This document shows, one piece after another, positions 41,645-51,807 of a stretch of DNA of 60,705 bases (positions are counted from its first letter, which is position 1; every line of letters begins with the position of its first letter). Origin of the DNA: Candidatus Obscuribacterales bacterium (GTDB lineage Bacteria > Cyanobacteriota > Vampirovibrionia > Obscuribacterales > Obscuribacteraceae); the NCBI GenBank assembly GCA_031292355.1, contig JARLHI010000045.1, forward strand, positions 1 through 60,705, read 5' to 3'. The notes under the pieces are model-generated. The model was not told where the DNA came from, did no database searches, and saw only the letters and a program-made list of their open reading frames with translations. A program made the position numbers and the translations under genes.

Positions 41645-44600
41645 GTGTGGATTGTCGAATTAGCGCTCAAAAGGCCTCATACATTCATTGTTATGGCGAT
41701 CGCCATCCTTTTGTTCGGCGTCCTTTCGATAATGCAGATGGCTGTCGACATCTTTCCGCCGATCGATGTACCTATTGTTTCCTGTGTGTGGACCTACACG
41801 GGGATGTCGCCTTACAACGTCGAAAACCTTATCACAACCGTAACTGAGAGATGGATGACTTCTACTGTCAACGGCATCGAGCACGTCGAGTCGTCTTCTC
41901 TTTCAGGTATGGCCATCATCAAAGTCTATCTTTACAAGGGGACAGACATTGGCGAGGCTGTTGCCATGATGACATCGGTCGGAAACGCCGTCATCGACTA
42001 TTTGCCTCCCGGTATCACTCCACCATTCATCACTGTGACTAGTGCCACCGACGTTCCTGTTTTGCAATTAGGGATCAACAGTAAGACCATGTCAGAGGCA
42101 GAACTGTTCGATATAGCGAACAATTTTGTGCGCACGCAGCTTGCGACGATTCAGGGCGCAACGGTTCCTTTTCCGTATGGCGGTAAATACAAAGAGGTTC
42201 TGGTCGATCTTGATGCTCGGGCGTTGGTTGCAACGGGTTTGTCAGCAACTGATGTAGTCAACGCTATCAATACGCAAAACATCATTGCGCCGAGTGGAAC
42301 GGCGAAGATGGGGACGTATGAGTACATCATGACGCTCAATAACATTCCGTCTGCAATCGATAAGCTCAACGCTGTTCCGGTCAAGGCGCAAAATGGAGCG
42401 GTTGTTTTTGTTGGTGATGTCGCGCATGTGCATGATGGGTTTGAACCGCAAATCAACATCATTAATCAAGATGGCAGACGCGCAGTTTTGTTCAATATTT
42501 TGAGGAATGGCACAGCCAGCACTATGGCGGTGGTTGATAGACTGAAAAAACTGATGCCGGTTATTCAAGCAATTGTGCCTCCAGCTTGCAAAATTTCTAT
42601 TCTCTCGGACCAATCCATTTTCGTTAGAGAGTGCGTGCAAGACGTCATTCAAGAAGCTTGTACGGCAGCTGGCTTGACCGCAATCATGATGCTCGCGCTT
42701 CTGGGTAGCTGGCGCAGTACGTTGATCGTCGCCACGTCAATTCCACTGGCCATGCTGTGTTCTGTTATTGGCTTGCACATAATGGGTGCGACCATTAATT
42801 CAATGACGCTTGGTGGATTGGCTCTGGCTGTAGGTATGCTGGTCGACGATGCGACAGTGGAAATTGAAAACGTGCATCGCAATCTCGACATGGGCAAAGA
42901 AATCACCCAGGCTATTCTTGACGGGGCACAGCAAGTAGCGCTACCGGCGATGGTGTCAACGCTGGCTATTTGCATCGTCTTCGTCCCTGTATTGTTTTTG
43001 ACTGAGCCTTCGCGATCTTTATTCTTGCCACTGGGCGCGGCCGTTGTTTTTGCCATGCTTTCTTCATATGGACTCTCGCGAACAATTGTGCCGCTGATGT
43101 CACGCACATTGCTTGGCGCAGAGCATGAAATGAAAAAGCATCCAGATAAAAATAAGAAGCCGACTATCTTTGGCAAAATACATGACGCTATCGATCATGA
43201 GTTCGAGGCTGCTCGCGACATTTATAAAGGTCTTCTTGCTTCCTGTCTTGAAGCGCCGCTGATAGCGGTGGCAGTAATTGCGGCTTTCTATCTGGTTTCT
43301 TTTTTGTTGCTGCCAACAATCGGGCAGGACTTCTTTCCAGCTATTGATGCTGGTCAGCTCAGACTGCATATCTGTGCTCGCCCTGGCACTCGTATCGAGC
43401 AAACCGAACGGCAATTTCACGCGGTGGAAGATGCAATCAGACAGCTCATTCCTGCAAGCGAAGTCGAACTGATTACCGACAACATTGGCATGCCAGTTAG
43501 TGGTGTTAACTATGCTTTCTCGGATAGTCAAACAATTAGCGCCGCCGACGGGGAGATTCTCGTGGCGATGAATGAACAACGTTCGAAGAGCACAGCCTTT
43601 TATCAGAGCGCTGTTCGTAAGAAGCTCAGTCAGGACTTTCCAGAAGTGACATATTACTTCCAACCAGCCGACATTGTCACTCAGATTCTCAATGCCGGAT
43701 TGCCCGCGCCTATTGATGTGAAATTGGTGGGTCAAGACGTGCAAGGTATGTACGATATAGCGCAGGAGATTAAACGCAAGGTGCAGCGTGTTCCTGGCGC
43801 CGTTGACGTGTGTTTGCATCAAGTCACCGACGCGCCAGAGTTCATGTTTAACGTTGACAGAATCAAGGCGAACGAAATGGGATTGTCGCAGCGTGACGTC
43901 TCGAACTCTTTTCTGGTGTCGCTCAGTTCTTCGTTTCAAACTGCACCGAATTTCTGGCTTAATGCCAAAAACGGGGTCAACTACTATCTTGCCAGCCAGA
44001 CACCGCAAAGAGACATCGCCTCTCTGGATGACTTGCGCATCACAGCTATTACGAGCCTTCTATCACAAGCCAAGGTCGATACCGACCCGCACACTTCTCT
44101 CAATCCGCAGCCCCAGTTGCTTACTAACTTAAGCAGCTTTGATCGCACTTATACACCAGCTGTTGTTACGCACTACAACGTTCAACCAAGTTTTGACGTT
44201 TATGCGGCATGTCAGGGGCGCGATCTCGGTGGTGTCTCCGGCGATATCAAGAAAATCATGCAGGAGTACGAGAAGAAGCTGCCACGCGGCACAATAATGA
44301 CTATGGCTGGACAGGTTGAAAGCATGCGCACAGCGTTTGCCGCTCTGCTGCTTGGGCTCATCTTCGCGCTAGTTCTGGTATATCTTTTGCTGGTCGTTAA
44401 TTTTCAATCGTGGAGCGACCCGGTCATTATTCTGATGGCTATTCCAGGTGCTTTTTCAGGCATTTTGTGGAGCCTGTTCGCCACACAAACTACATTCAGT
44501 ATTCCCGCTTTAATGGGAACGATCATGACTGTTGGTGTAGCGTCTGCTAATAGTATTTTGATGGTGACGTTTGCCAAAGAGCAGTTGGGCGAGGGAAAGG

Positions 44601-44971
44601 ATCCTAAAAGCGCGGCGCTTGAAGCTGGCTACGAACGTTTTCGTCCGGTTGTGATGACGGCGACTGCAATGATCATCGGTATGATTCCCATGGCTATCGG
44701 GAGTGGTCAGGGGGGCTCGCAAAACGCACCGATTGGTCGCGCCGTAATTGGAGGATTGTCTGTGGCGACATTCTCCACGCTGCTTTTCGTGCCAATTATG
44801 TTCAGCCTGTTTCGTCGCAACTATAAGCCACTAGAAACTAATCCTGATGATGAAATCGATCGTGCGGCTAAGCGCAAGCCCAAAGACGAAGATAAAGAAG
44901 ACGAACAAGTTAAAGATGAAGATGGTGATGCAGTCCAAAACGAGATGAAGCAAGATGACGAACGAAATTAA
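41645..44971 (+). CDS. RND-family efflux pump, second of two tandem paralogs
   Basis: 1108 residues from a GTG start. It is collinear with the preceding pump and shares long blocks such as FDIANNFVRTQLATIQGAT and QPADIVTQILNAGLPAPID. The TM4 motif reads LALAVGMLVDDATVEIENVH, so both pumps keep the paired Asp. The C-terminus carries an added acidic/basic tail (KRKPKDEDKEDEQVKDEDGD). The adaptor gene starts inside the last 17 bp of this gene, which points to translational coupling. An origin by tandem duplication and divergence is clear from the shared order of motifs. Confidence 0.94.
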   Translation: MWIVELALKRPHTFIVMAIAILLFGVLSIMQMAVDIFPPIDVPIVSCVWTYTGMSPYNVENLITTVTERWMTSTVNGIEHVESSSLSGMAIIKVYLYKGTDIGEAVAMMTSVGNAVIDYLPPGITPPFITVTSATDVPVLQLGINSKTMSEAELFDIANNFVRTQLATIQGATVPFPYGGKYKEVLVDLDARALVATGLSATDVVNAINTQNIIAPSGTAKMGTYEYIMTLNNIPSAIDKLNAVPVKAQNGAVVFVGDVAHVHDGFEPQINIINQDGRRAVLFNILRNGTASTMAVVDRLKKLMPVIQAIVPPACKISILSDQSIFVRECVQDVIQEACTAAGLTAIMMLALLGSWRSTLIVATSIPLAMLCSVIGLHIMGATINSMTLGGLALAVGMLVDDATVEIENVHRNLDMGKEITQAILDGAQQVALPAMVSTLAICIVFVPVLFLTEPSRSLFLPLGAAVVFAMLSSYGLSRTIVPLMSRTLLGAEHEMKKHPDKNKKPTIFGKIHDAIDHEFEAARDIYKGLLASCLEAPLIAVAVIAAFYLVSFLLLPTIGQDFFPAIDAGQLRLHICARPGTRIEQTERQFHAVEDAIRQLIPASEVELITDNIGMPVSGVNYAFSDSQTISAADGEILVAMNEQRSKSTAFYQSAVRKKLSQDFPEVTYYFQPADIVTQILNAGLPAPIDVKLVGQDVQGMYDIAQEIKRKVQRVPGAVDVCLHQVTDAPEFMFNVDRIKANEMGLSQRDVSNSFLVSLSSSFQTAPNFWLNAKNGVNYYLASQTPQRDIASLDDLRITAITSLLSQAKVDTDPHTSLNPQPQLLTNLSSFDRTYTPAVVTHYNVQPSFDVYAACQGRDLGGVSGDIKKIMQEYEKKLPRGTIMTMAGQVESMRTAFAALLLGLIFALVLVYLLLVVNFQSWSDPVIILMAIPGAFSGILWSLFATQTTFSIPALMGTIMTVGVASANSILMVTFAKEQLGEGKDPKSAALEAGYERFRPVVMTATAMIIGMIPMAIGSGQGGSQNAPIGRAVIGGLSVATFSTLLFVPIMFSLFRRNYKPLETNPDDEIDRAAKRKPKDEDKEDEQVKDEDGDAVQNEMKQDDERN

Positions 44972-46337
44972 CGATAGCCCGGAAGGCAAAAAGGGAAATG
45001 AAGATGTGGCTTCGCACAAAGCGAGCAAACCGCATCTGATCATCTTTTTGGGCATTATCGCTGTAGTCATCGTTGTTGTATTTTTCGCAGGGCTGGTACC
45101 GAAAATTGGACAGAGCGTTGACTTAAACAAAGAGCATCAAGAAACGGTTGATGCTATTCCAAACGTTCATGTAATTATTGCAAAGCCCGCTGCTCGCACA
45201 GAATCGATTACTTTGCCGGGCAATATTGGTGCCATGCAATATGCCACCATCTATGCTCGCGTTGATGGATATTTGAAGACAAGATATGTCGATATTGGCG
45301 ATGAGGTAAAGGCTGGTCAGTTGCTTGCTGAAATTGAAACACCGACTGTCGATCAAGCTGTGTTGCAGGCTGCAGCGGCGCTGGAAGAGGCGAGGGCCAA
45401 GCTGAAAAGCGAACAGGCTAATTTAAAACAGACCCAAGAAAAGGAAAAGAGTGCCGAGGCCGAGGTAGAGAAGCTGCGAGCAGATGTGGATTATTCGCGT
45501 ATCACTGCTACTCGCTGGGAAAACCTTGTTGAACGTGGTGCAGTCAGTCAACAAAGCCGTGATGAAAGAGTGCGTATGTTGGAGTCGACTTCGTCGGGCT
45601 TGGAAATGCAAATAGCCAATCAGAAAGCGGCGGTAGCGGCTGTAGCAGCGGCAAGAGCGACAGTAGCCATGGCTCAAGCTGCAATTCAAGCTAAACTAGC
45701 TGATTACAACAAAGAACGTGCCCAGCAAAGTTTCCAGAAAGTGACTGCACCATTTGATGGCATCATCACTTTGCGCAAAGTGGATCCAGGCGCATTGATT
45801 ACATCGGGTAGCTCCTCAAGTACACTCGAACTTTTTCAACTAGCAAAGGTTGATGTTTTGAGAATCTATGTAGCTGTGCCGCAGCGCATTGCTAGATTCT
45901 TAAAAGCAGGAATGGACGCGCAGATTATGCCGTCTGAATTTCCAGATCGAAATTTCATCGGCAAGGTAACGAACGTCAGTGGTGCCCTGGATTCAAATAC
46001 CAGAACAAGACAGACCGAAATTCATGTGAAAAATCCTGACCATGCCCTGCTACCGGGTATGTACGCTGAAATCAAGCTAACTACCTTGCGTGAGGCGCCG
46101 TGGATACGGGTGCCTGGCACCACGTTAGTTGTGCGCCCTGATGGTCAGTTTGTAGCCGTAGTCAAAGACGATAAAGTCCACTATCAGAAAATTACTATTG
46201 GTAGAGACTATGGTGACGAAGTCGAAGTGCGAACAGGTTTGAAAGGCAGCGAACAAGTTGTAATCAGTCCGTCTGACGATTTGCTCGAAGGGCAAGAAGT
46301 AAAGGCCATACTAGATAAGAAAGACGATGGAATTTAA
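44955..46337 (+). CDS. RND efflux periplasmic adaptor (HlyD/AcrA family)
   Basis: 460 residues. A single N-terminal membrane anchor (LIIFLGIIAVVIVVVFFAGL) takes the place of a lipobox. It is followed by the first lipoyl half (YATIYARVDGYLKTRYVDIG), a long coiled-coil (about 115-240, rich in Ala/Glu/Lys), the second half (SFQKVTAPFDGIITLRKVDP), beta-barrel and membrane-proximal domains (HVKNPDHALLPGMYAEIKLT). It overlaps the second pump gene by 17 bp and ends the operon. It should link the pump or pumps to the divergent TolC-like channel. Confidence 0.92.
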   Translation: MTNEINDSPEGKKGNEDVASHKASKPHLIIFLGIIAVVIVVVFFAGLVPKIGQSVDLNKEHQETVDAIPNVHVIIAKPAARTESITLPGNIGAMQYATIYARVDGYLKTRYVDIGDEVKAGQLLAEIETPTVDQAVLQAAAALEEARAKLKSEQANLKQTQEKEKSAEAEVEKLRADVDYSRITATRWENLVERGAVSQQSRDERVRMLESTSSGLEMQIANQKAAVAAVAAARATVAMAQAAIQAKLADYNKERAQQSFQKVTAPFDGIITLRKVDPGALITSGSSSSTLELFQLAKVDVLRIYVAVPQRIARFLKAGMDAQIMPSEFPDRNFIGKVTNVSGALDSNTRTRQTEIHVKNPDHALLPGMYAEIKLTTLREAPWIRVPGTTLVVRPDGQFVAVVKDDKVHYQKITIGRDYGDEVEVRTGLKGSEQVVISPSDDLLEGQEVKAILDKKDDGI

Positions 46338-46445
46338 TATCGGAATTTAGCGAATCGCTCTCGCTTTATGCAGGTCAAACTTATTTGGTTTTGCGTAATG
46401 TTGGACAAATGCGGGCACAAAATGACTGGTGCAGAGGTTTATTGA

Positions 46446-47060
46446 ATGGCTGGAAACGAATTTAATAAAGAGATTGCAAAGCCGGAAACTCACGGCGACG
46501 CAGAGTCGAGCAAAATTCAGAATCCTCTCCATTTTGAGGCAACAGCGGAGCTGGCATCACGACCGCAGACGCCGCAAATTTATCGGGACAAAGCAATTCA
46601 GTACATCGAGAACGAACACGACGACCATCGTAAAAGCCTGCCACCAGATAAACTCGAAGCGGTGCGGGCAATTGAGAAATTAATAGTTAACGCAGACAGC
46701 CAAGGATTGACCGACAAAATTCACACTTTCGCCGGAAATCCGGTTGAATTCGAAAATGCAATGAACGCAGTAGTTCGTGACTTGATGTCGGTTGGAGTTA
46801 GAGCGACGTGGAATTACTCAACGCGCAAAGACCGGTCCAATCCCACTTACGATCCAATTGCTCCCAAAGATATCGGTAACTTTACGCTAGAAAATGTGAA
46901 TCCAGTCGGCGCAACAACAGTACGATATTCGACCGAGGGCGAGCCCCAAGTGCACTCTACAGAAACGGAAGCCAAAAATAGTAACGTAGACATGAAGTCG
47001 TTAGCTAGTGCCGGGCTACGACGATCAGCGAACATTTGGCTTAAGCGCGTTATCGACTGA
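46446..47060 (+). CDS. Polar protein of unknown function
   Basis: 204 residues, MAGNEFNKEIAKPETHGDAE. The first 55 residues are low complexity and charged. A helical core (KAIQYIENEHDDHRKSLPPD, KLEAVRAIEKLIVNADSQGL) and a beta-type second half (VGVRATWNYSTRKDRSNPTY, TTVRYSTEGEPQVHSTETEA) follow. It has no signal peptide and no recognised family. It lies about 110 bp after the efflux operon on the same strand and is convergent with the caspase-like gene, with 7 bp between stops. It is probably not part of efflux. Confidence 0.5.
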   Translation: MAGNEFNKEIAKPETHGDAESSKIQNPLHFEATAELASRPQTPQIYRDKAIQYIENEHDDHRKSLPPDKLEAVRAIEKLIVNADSQGLTDKIHTFAGNPVEFENAMNAVVRDLMSVGVRATWNYSTRKDRSNPTYDPIAPKDIGNFTLENVNPVGATTVRYSTEGEPQVHSTETEAKNSNVDMKSLASAGLRRSANIWLKRVID

Positions 47061-47067
47061 ATTTTAT

Positions 47068-49665
47068 TTATTTGCCTACGTAGCGCACGAAGGCGGCTTT
47101 GATGTCGGGGTCGTTTGGATCTTGCTGGTATGCGATTCGCAATTCGTCGTCTCCAGTTTTGCGCATGCCAAATCGCTCAATTAGCAAGATACCCATTTTA
47201 AGATGCGCTTCAGAACAACCGCTGTTCAAATCGATTGCGTGTCTGTAATGAGTTTCGGCTTCTTTGTACATCTTGTAGTTTTGAGCGAGCCACCAACCAA
47301 GCTTCGTTTCGTATAGGGCGTTGTCCGGAGCAAGGCTTACGGCCTTCTCCAATTCTGCGCGGGCTTGATCTGCTTTCGTTTTCTGAGTCTCGGCAATCAG
47401 CATTCCTAACTGATAATGAGCTTCTGCATCATTGGGGTTGCTAGCAATAGAAGCATCCAGCTCAATTTTTGCATCGCTTGGTCGATTCAAATTTCGCCAC
47501 AAGATGACGCCCATTCTTTCGTGGGCTACAGCTAATTTTGAATTCAAAGTCAATGCTTTTTTCAATTCGTCTTGAGCGCCTGCATAGTTGTGATAAAGGT
47601 CTGCATTGATACTCGCTAAACCGACATGAGCTTCAGCACTTCTGGCATCCAATGTCAGCGCTTTTTTGAAAAGGACGTCTGCCTCTTCAAAGTTTTTCCG
47701 GCTCAATAGAAGATTTGCAAGACCAATGTAAGCACCCACTGAATTGGGGTCAGCTGAAAGCGTCTGACGATACTCTTTCTCGGCTTCGTCACCACGATTG
47801 CGTTTATTTAAAAGAAAATCGGCTAATGCCAAATGCGGTGCGGCAAGGGATGGAGACAATTCCATCGCTTTACGATATTCGGTTTCAGCATCCTCATATT
47901 TTTCCTGAGAAAACGTCAAAATATTCGCGAGCTCGCAATGTAATTGAGCATTTGCAGGTTCTATCTTAATAGCCTGACGCACCTCTGATTCTGCACCAGA
48001 GTAATCCTGTTTTTTTAGGTATAAAAGTTTGGCTAGAGCCAAATGCGCTTCCCAATCGTCGGCGTTTGCCCCTATTGCTTTACGAAAGCATTCTTCTGCT
48101 TCAGTGACTTGTCTATTTTGTCGCTCTAGTAGTAAGCCTAAATTCACCAGTGCTCGCACATTCAGCGCGTTCAATGAAAGTGCACTGCGATATTCTTGTT
48201 CGGCTGTATCGTAAGAACTTTTCGAGTGCTCGTTGATATAACCGAGCAAATTGTGTGCCATCGAGTTTTGAGGATCTAGCGTGATTGCCAGCTGAGTCTG
48301 GCGTAAAGCTTCTGTAGAATTATTGGAGCGTAAGTAAGCAAGCCCTAATTGCTCGTGGGCTGCCGACGAATTATCATCATTACGGGTAGCCTGTTTTGCT
48401 GCTTCCAGTGCTTTGTCGTAGCGGCCTTGCGAGTCATAAACATTGGCTGCTGCAAGATAAGCTTCGACAGAAGTTGGATTTGCCTTCATAGATAGGTCAA
48501 GCTCGTGCAAAGCATCCCACGGCTTATGACTATCTTCAAGAGATTTTGCTTCTTTCATGTGCTGGGCATAATCACTGAGGTTAACTATATCTGCGTCAGT
48601 TCTATTTGTGGAAACTCCGTTGATGACAACAAATGGTGACTCATGAGGAGTTAGCGGAGGCACGCCCAAGACTAGCTTGGGGCCTTTGAAAAGACCAGAC
48701 ATCACGGGCGTTTGCATTTCGCCCTTTTCTTTCAATACGCTTTCTTGCACTTTCGCTTTCATTTTTTCAAAAGCCTGGTCGATGTTCGCTTGACCATTAT
48801 CGGCTTTGAGAGACTCGATAAGATAGTGAGTGAAAAAGCTGTTATGCAGATTATCTGATTCCCAGGCGCGCTGGCTCGGCAAGCTCGATGAAATTACAAG
48901 AGAACCACATCCTTGAGCAATTTGGTCAGGATCTATATTTGTTCTAGTCAGACCTTTATGACCTGTATCACCACCTGCTCCGGAATAGCATGTATCCATC
49001 ACTAATAAAATTCTATCGGTGTGTACTCTGCCCTTGATTTTGCCAAGGAGTTCCTTCATCTCAATGCCGCTTGCAAAAAGTTTGTCGACTCTGGTGTCAT
49101 AAGCGACAATGTAATTGACGCCAAATTGGTCGGCACCGGCAGGCGAGCCATGGGTGGATAGGTAGATAACAACAAGATCACCAGGCATTGCAGCATGCGG
49201 AAGGAATGAGTCACCGATAGTGTCCTCGATGTTCAGTTTGGTGGCATCGCCATCGGTCAAAATCTTGACGTGATCTTTCTTGAATTTGCCGCACTGTGGA
49301 TCTGTTAAATAATCAGCGAAATCTTGTGCGTCTTTAGCGGAGTATTTCAGCGTCGGTACACGAGAATCGGCAAAATGACTGCATCCGATAACGACTGCCC
49401 ACTTATCTCCAATTGGTTTGTTCAAAGACTCGCCTGATATGGCTTGATTGACCGCCTTGGCTGAACCTGGAAGCGATTTGGCACCCGCTGATTTCACAGC
49501 CGGGTGCACAGCCTTGGCTGCCGTTGATTTCACTGCCGGATGCTGGGGCCTCTTGGAGTGAGTAGCTCCGGCAAATGCAGCTAACGGATTGCCTATCAGT
49601 ACCGTTAGACAAATCAAAATGGATTTTGTTTTGTCGAAATTGCTTCTCACAGGTGGCGTTCTCAT
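47068..49665 (-). CDS. Secreted caspase-like protease (orthocaspase) with long TPR array
   Basis: 865 residues. Signal peptide (SILICLTVLIGNPLAAFA), an Ala/Lys/Pro-rich linker to about 85, then a p20-like C14 domain: KWAVVIGCSHFADSRVPTLK, the catalytic His172 in IYLSTHGSP and Cys226 in VMDTCYSGAGGDTGHKG, and the p10-like SSLPSQRAWESDNLHNSFFT. From about 365 to the end there are some 13-14 tetratricopeptide units (for example SSAAHEQLGLAYLRSNNSTE, AEAHYQLGMLIAETQKTKAD). Both catalytic residues are present, so it should be active, cutting after Arg or Lys as other orthocaspases do. The signal peptide puts it outside the cytoplasm, while TPRs suggest a protein scaffold. It is a single gene. Confidence 0.9.
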   Translation of the reverse strand: MRTPPVRSNFDKTKSILICLTVLIGNPLAAFAGATHSKRPQHPAVKSTAAKAVHPAVKSAGAKSLPGSAKAVNQAISGESLNKPIGDKWAVVIGCSHFADSRVPTLKYSAKDAQDFADYLTDPQCGKFKKDHVKILTDGDATKLNIEDTIGDSFLPHAAMPGDLVVIYLSTHGSPAGADQFGVNYIVAYDTRVDKLFASGIEMKELLGKIKGRVHTDRILLVMDTCYSGAGGDTGHKGLTRTNIDPDQIAQGCGSLVISSSLPSQRAWESDNLHNSFFTHYLIESLKADNGQANIDQAFEKMKAKVQESVLKEKGEMQTPVMSGLFKGPKLVLGVPPLTPHESPFVVINGVSTNRTDADIVNLSDYAQHMKEAKSLEDSHKPWDALHELDLSMKANPTSVEAYLAAANVYDSQGRYDKALEAAKQATRNDDNSSAAHEQLGLAYLRSNNSTEALRQTQLAITLDPQNSMAHNLLGYINEHSKSSYDTAEQEYRSALSLNALNVRALVNLGLLLERQNRQVTEAEECFRKAIGANADDWEAHLALAKLLYLKKQDYSGAESEVRQAIKIEPANAQLHCELANILTFSQEKYEDAETEYRKAMELSPSLAAPHLALADFLLNKRNRGDEAEKEYRQTLSADPNSVGAYIGLANLLLSRKNFEEADVLFKKALTLDARSAEAHVGLASINADLYHNYAGAQDELKKALTLNSKLAVAHERMGVILWRNLNRPSDAKIELDASIASNPNDAEAHYQLGMLIAETQKTKADQARAELEKAVSLAPDNALYETKLGWWLAQNYKMYKEAETHYRHAIDLNSGCSEAHLKMGILLIERFGMRKTGDDELRIAYQQDPNDPDIKAAFVRYVGK

Positions 49666-49991
49666 AAATAACCTATGTGCGTTCTACTTAAAAACTGCAA
49701 GTTATTTCAGCGAAGTATGAGGAAAAATCCTCTGTTTCATTCGCCTGTAACTGTTACGGGCGCGATGTCTTACAAATGTTCTAAAGTGATTCCTACAGCA
49801 AAAACTCCGTCTGGTTGTTTGTATACCACAATCACAATTCAAAGCTGTCATATGGACCTCTTCTTACTCTGAATGTTTGACTGCGCCAATGAAAAAATTA
49901 GGCCCACTCGGTTCTAAAATCTTTCTCCCGCTCACGCTTTCTCCACACCCTGCTGTCACGCTGGTGTCAGAAAGTTGCATTATGGTTGGAA
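49666..49991. other. Divergent promoter region
   Basis: About 325 bp between the caspase-like gene and the SAF-domain gene. Short frames are not convincing. It contains a palindrome-like CTGTAACTGTTACGGG at about 49747 but no clear promoter assignment. Confidence 0.35.
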
Positions 49992-50777
49992 ATGTCGAAC
50001 CAGTCGGAGTTGCTGACAGTGCTCTATGGAAAATTGATTCGGGACATTCTGCGGTTCATTTACCTGATCATGGCGCCCGCCTGTGTATTGTCGATAGTAT
50101 TTGGTACGTTCGGGTTCATTTCGTCCATTGTCCACCCTAGAGATCCCCTTCGCGACAAGATTACTGCCAGCGCCAGCAAGTTTGAGAACCCCAATCAAGG
50201 CCAGTTAGGCGGTTGGCGGCCACTTCCTCTTTTTAATGGCTACTTGTTTATCGCATCCAAGCCTATATTTAAAGGCGAGGTTATCCAAGCCGATAGTTTG
50301 GAGCGCGAGTCCTGGGAATTTGAAGGTTCAGCTAGTAACGGCATGAAATTTAGTAATCAGGTAGTTGTTCACAGCGTGGCTGCGAAAGATATAGCTAAAG
50401 ACCAATTGATCACTCCGGCAGATTTGGTACCGGCTGTTTTGAAACAAGAAAGTACAGCTAATCCTGATGCGACGGTCAAAACTGCAAGTGACGACACGCA
50501 CATGCCTGCTATTTGGGGACCAAGTGCGTTTTTATTACTAGTGGCGGGTTTTTGCGTCTATGCTTATGGAGTTTTATCACTGCATGTTTTAGCGTTCCAG
50601 AAAAGTCTGGTCTGGGGACTGTCTTCTGTTTTCGTTCCATTTGCGGCTGCATTATTTAAACTGACAAATTGGGGATGCTCTCGAAGACTTTTTCATGTAA
50701 CGCTTGTTGGTTGTTGTCTCATGAGTTTTGCTGTAGCGATGATTTTTATCGATTTTCGGCCGCCGCTCAGATGGTGA
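49992..50777 (+). CDS. Membrane protein with SAF-like domain
   Basis: About 261 residues from ATG 49992 (a TTG at 49986 is equally possible). TM1 near 25-45 (IMAPACVLSIVFGTFGFISS) is followed by an outside domain of about 120 residues. The pattern IASKPIFKGEVIQADSLERE ... HSVAAKDIAKDQLITPADLV is that of SAF/CpaB-like domains with two 'induced-then-x-AxDL' turns. Three more membrane helices follow (FLLLVAGFCVYAYGVLSLH, VWGLSSVFVPFAAALF, VTLVGCCLMSFAVAMIF). SAF domains bind sugars or peptidoglycan. No pilus genes are nearby, so the role is open. Confidence 0.6.
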   Translation: MSNQSELLTVLYGKLIRDILRFIYLIMAPACVLSIVFGTFGFISSIVHPRDPLRDKITASASKFENPNQGQLGGWRPLPLFNGYLFIASKPIFKGEVIQADSLERESWEFEGSASNGMKFSNQVVVHSVAAKDIAKDQLITPADLVPAVLKQESTANPDATVKTASDDTHMPAIWGPSAFLLLVAGFCVYAYGVLSLHVLAFQKSLVWGLSSVFVPFAAALFKLTNWGCSRRLFHVTLVGCCLMSFAVAMIFIDFRPPLRW

Positions 50778-50920
50778 ACACCGAGAACTCAGTTCGATTG
50801 CCATCGACTTTCTGGTCGGAGAGGCAAATAGTCTGGTGTCACCCGTGGTGCGACGGTAAGCAAGCGATATGAGCGTCCGATGACAGTATAAATCGCCAAA
50901 GCAATCTCACGTTTTTAGGT

Positions 50921-51254
50921 CGGTTTTACAGGACCGCATGGTACTCTATCCACTCAGGGAGTGTTGCAGCCGCAGTTGATGGTCATCGATGAAAAAATGT
51001 TTTGGTGTGGTCACGATCATGCTGATCAATCAGGTGGATACGAAGGCACCCTAGATCAATGTTCGATGTATTAGCCAACGGCAATTGGATTCATCTGGCA
51101 TGATCGTTTTGGCTGGGGAAGTTTTGGCGCGAACTTTAGTCCTGATTTTAAATATTTTGAAGGCTCCTGGTGTCCGGGCACAGTGACGCCAGTTCCGGCC
51201 ACTCTGAATTTCGGACACTCATGGCATGGTGTCCGATTGCCTCAGCCGCAATGA
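50921..51254 (+). pseudogene. Interrupted coding remnant, family unknown
   Basis: One frame reads GPHGTLSTQGVLQPQLMVID, then EKMFWCGHDHADQSGGYEG, reaches TAG at 51072-51074, then goes on with PTAIGFIWHDRFGWGSFGAN and WCPGTVTPVPATLNFGHSWH to TGA at 51252-51254. The aromatic and Gly-rich make-up on both sides of the stop suggests one secreted-type protein with a nonsense mutation. No start or family is recognised. Confidence 0.3.
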
Positions 51255-51807
51255 AGTCTCTAGTTCCATGTCGCGCCTTATGACCAACTTTGTGCGTGTG
51301 TTGCAAGTGGAATTAGTGCACCAGCGATTTTGAAATTACAAATCCCCTTTACTGAAGCTGATGAAAGCTGGGTGAATTTATTTGCGAGTAAAATAAATCC
51401 ATCTCCATCACAAAAGGTCATTCCTTGTTACCATCAAACTCAGATACGGCATAACCTATCAACAACAAAATTTCGTTGAGGAGTAAGCCACATCTTTCCT
51501 TTACAATACTGTCCTATAGTCATTTGTTATTGATCAGTTCAATGACTTGCAAGTGAACTAATAATAGATATCTTTGATACGGTTCCCATTTCACAACCAT
51601 CCTATTAACTCAACGATGAAAACCGAGTGCAGAGAATGTTCGTCAGATGGCTTTATTGTAATGGCTCACTAATCATCCAATTGGTGGATGGTTGAGTCTG
51701 CTATTAATGGTATTTATGAATGTGGGACCTCCACATTGATCAGTCCTTCTCTTTACTGCTTCCAATAGGTTCCAGTGATTCTTCGTTATCCACATGTAAG
51801 ACTTGCC
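51255..51807. other. Stretch without recognisable gene
   Basis: AT-rich, many stops in all frames. A short minus-strand frame overlaps the next gene and is not supported. No repeat or RNA was recognised. Confidence 0.4.
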
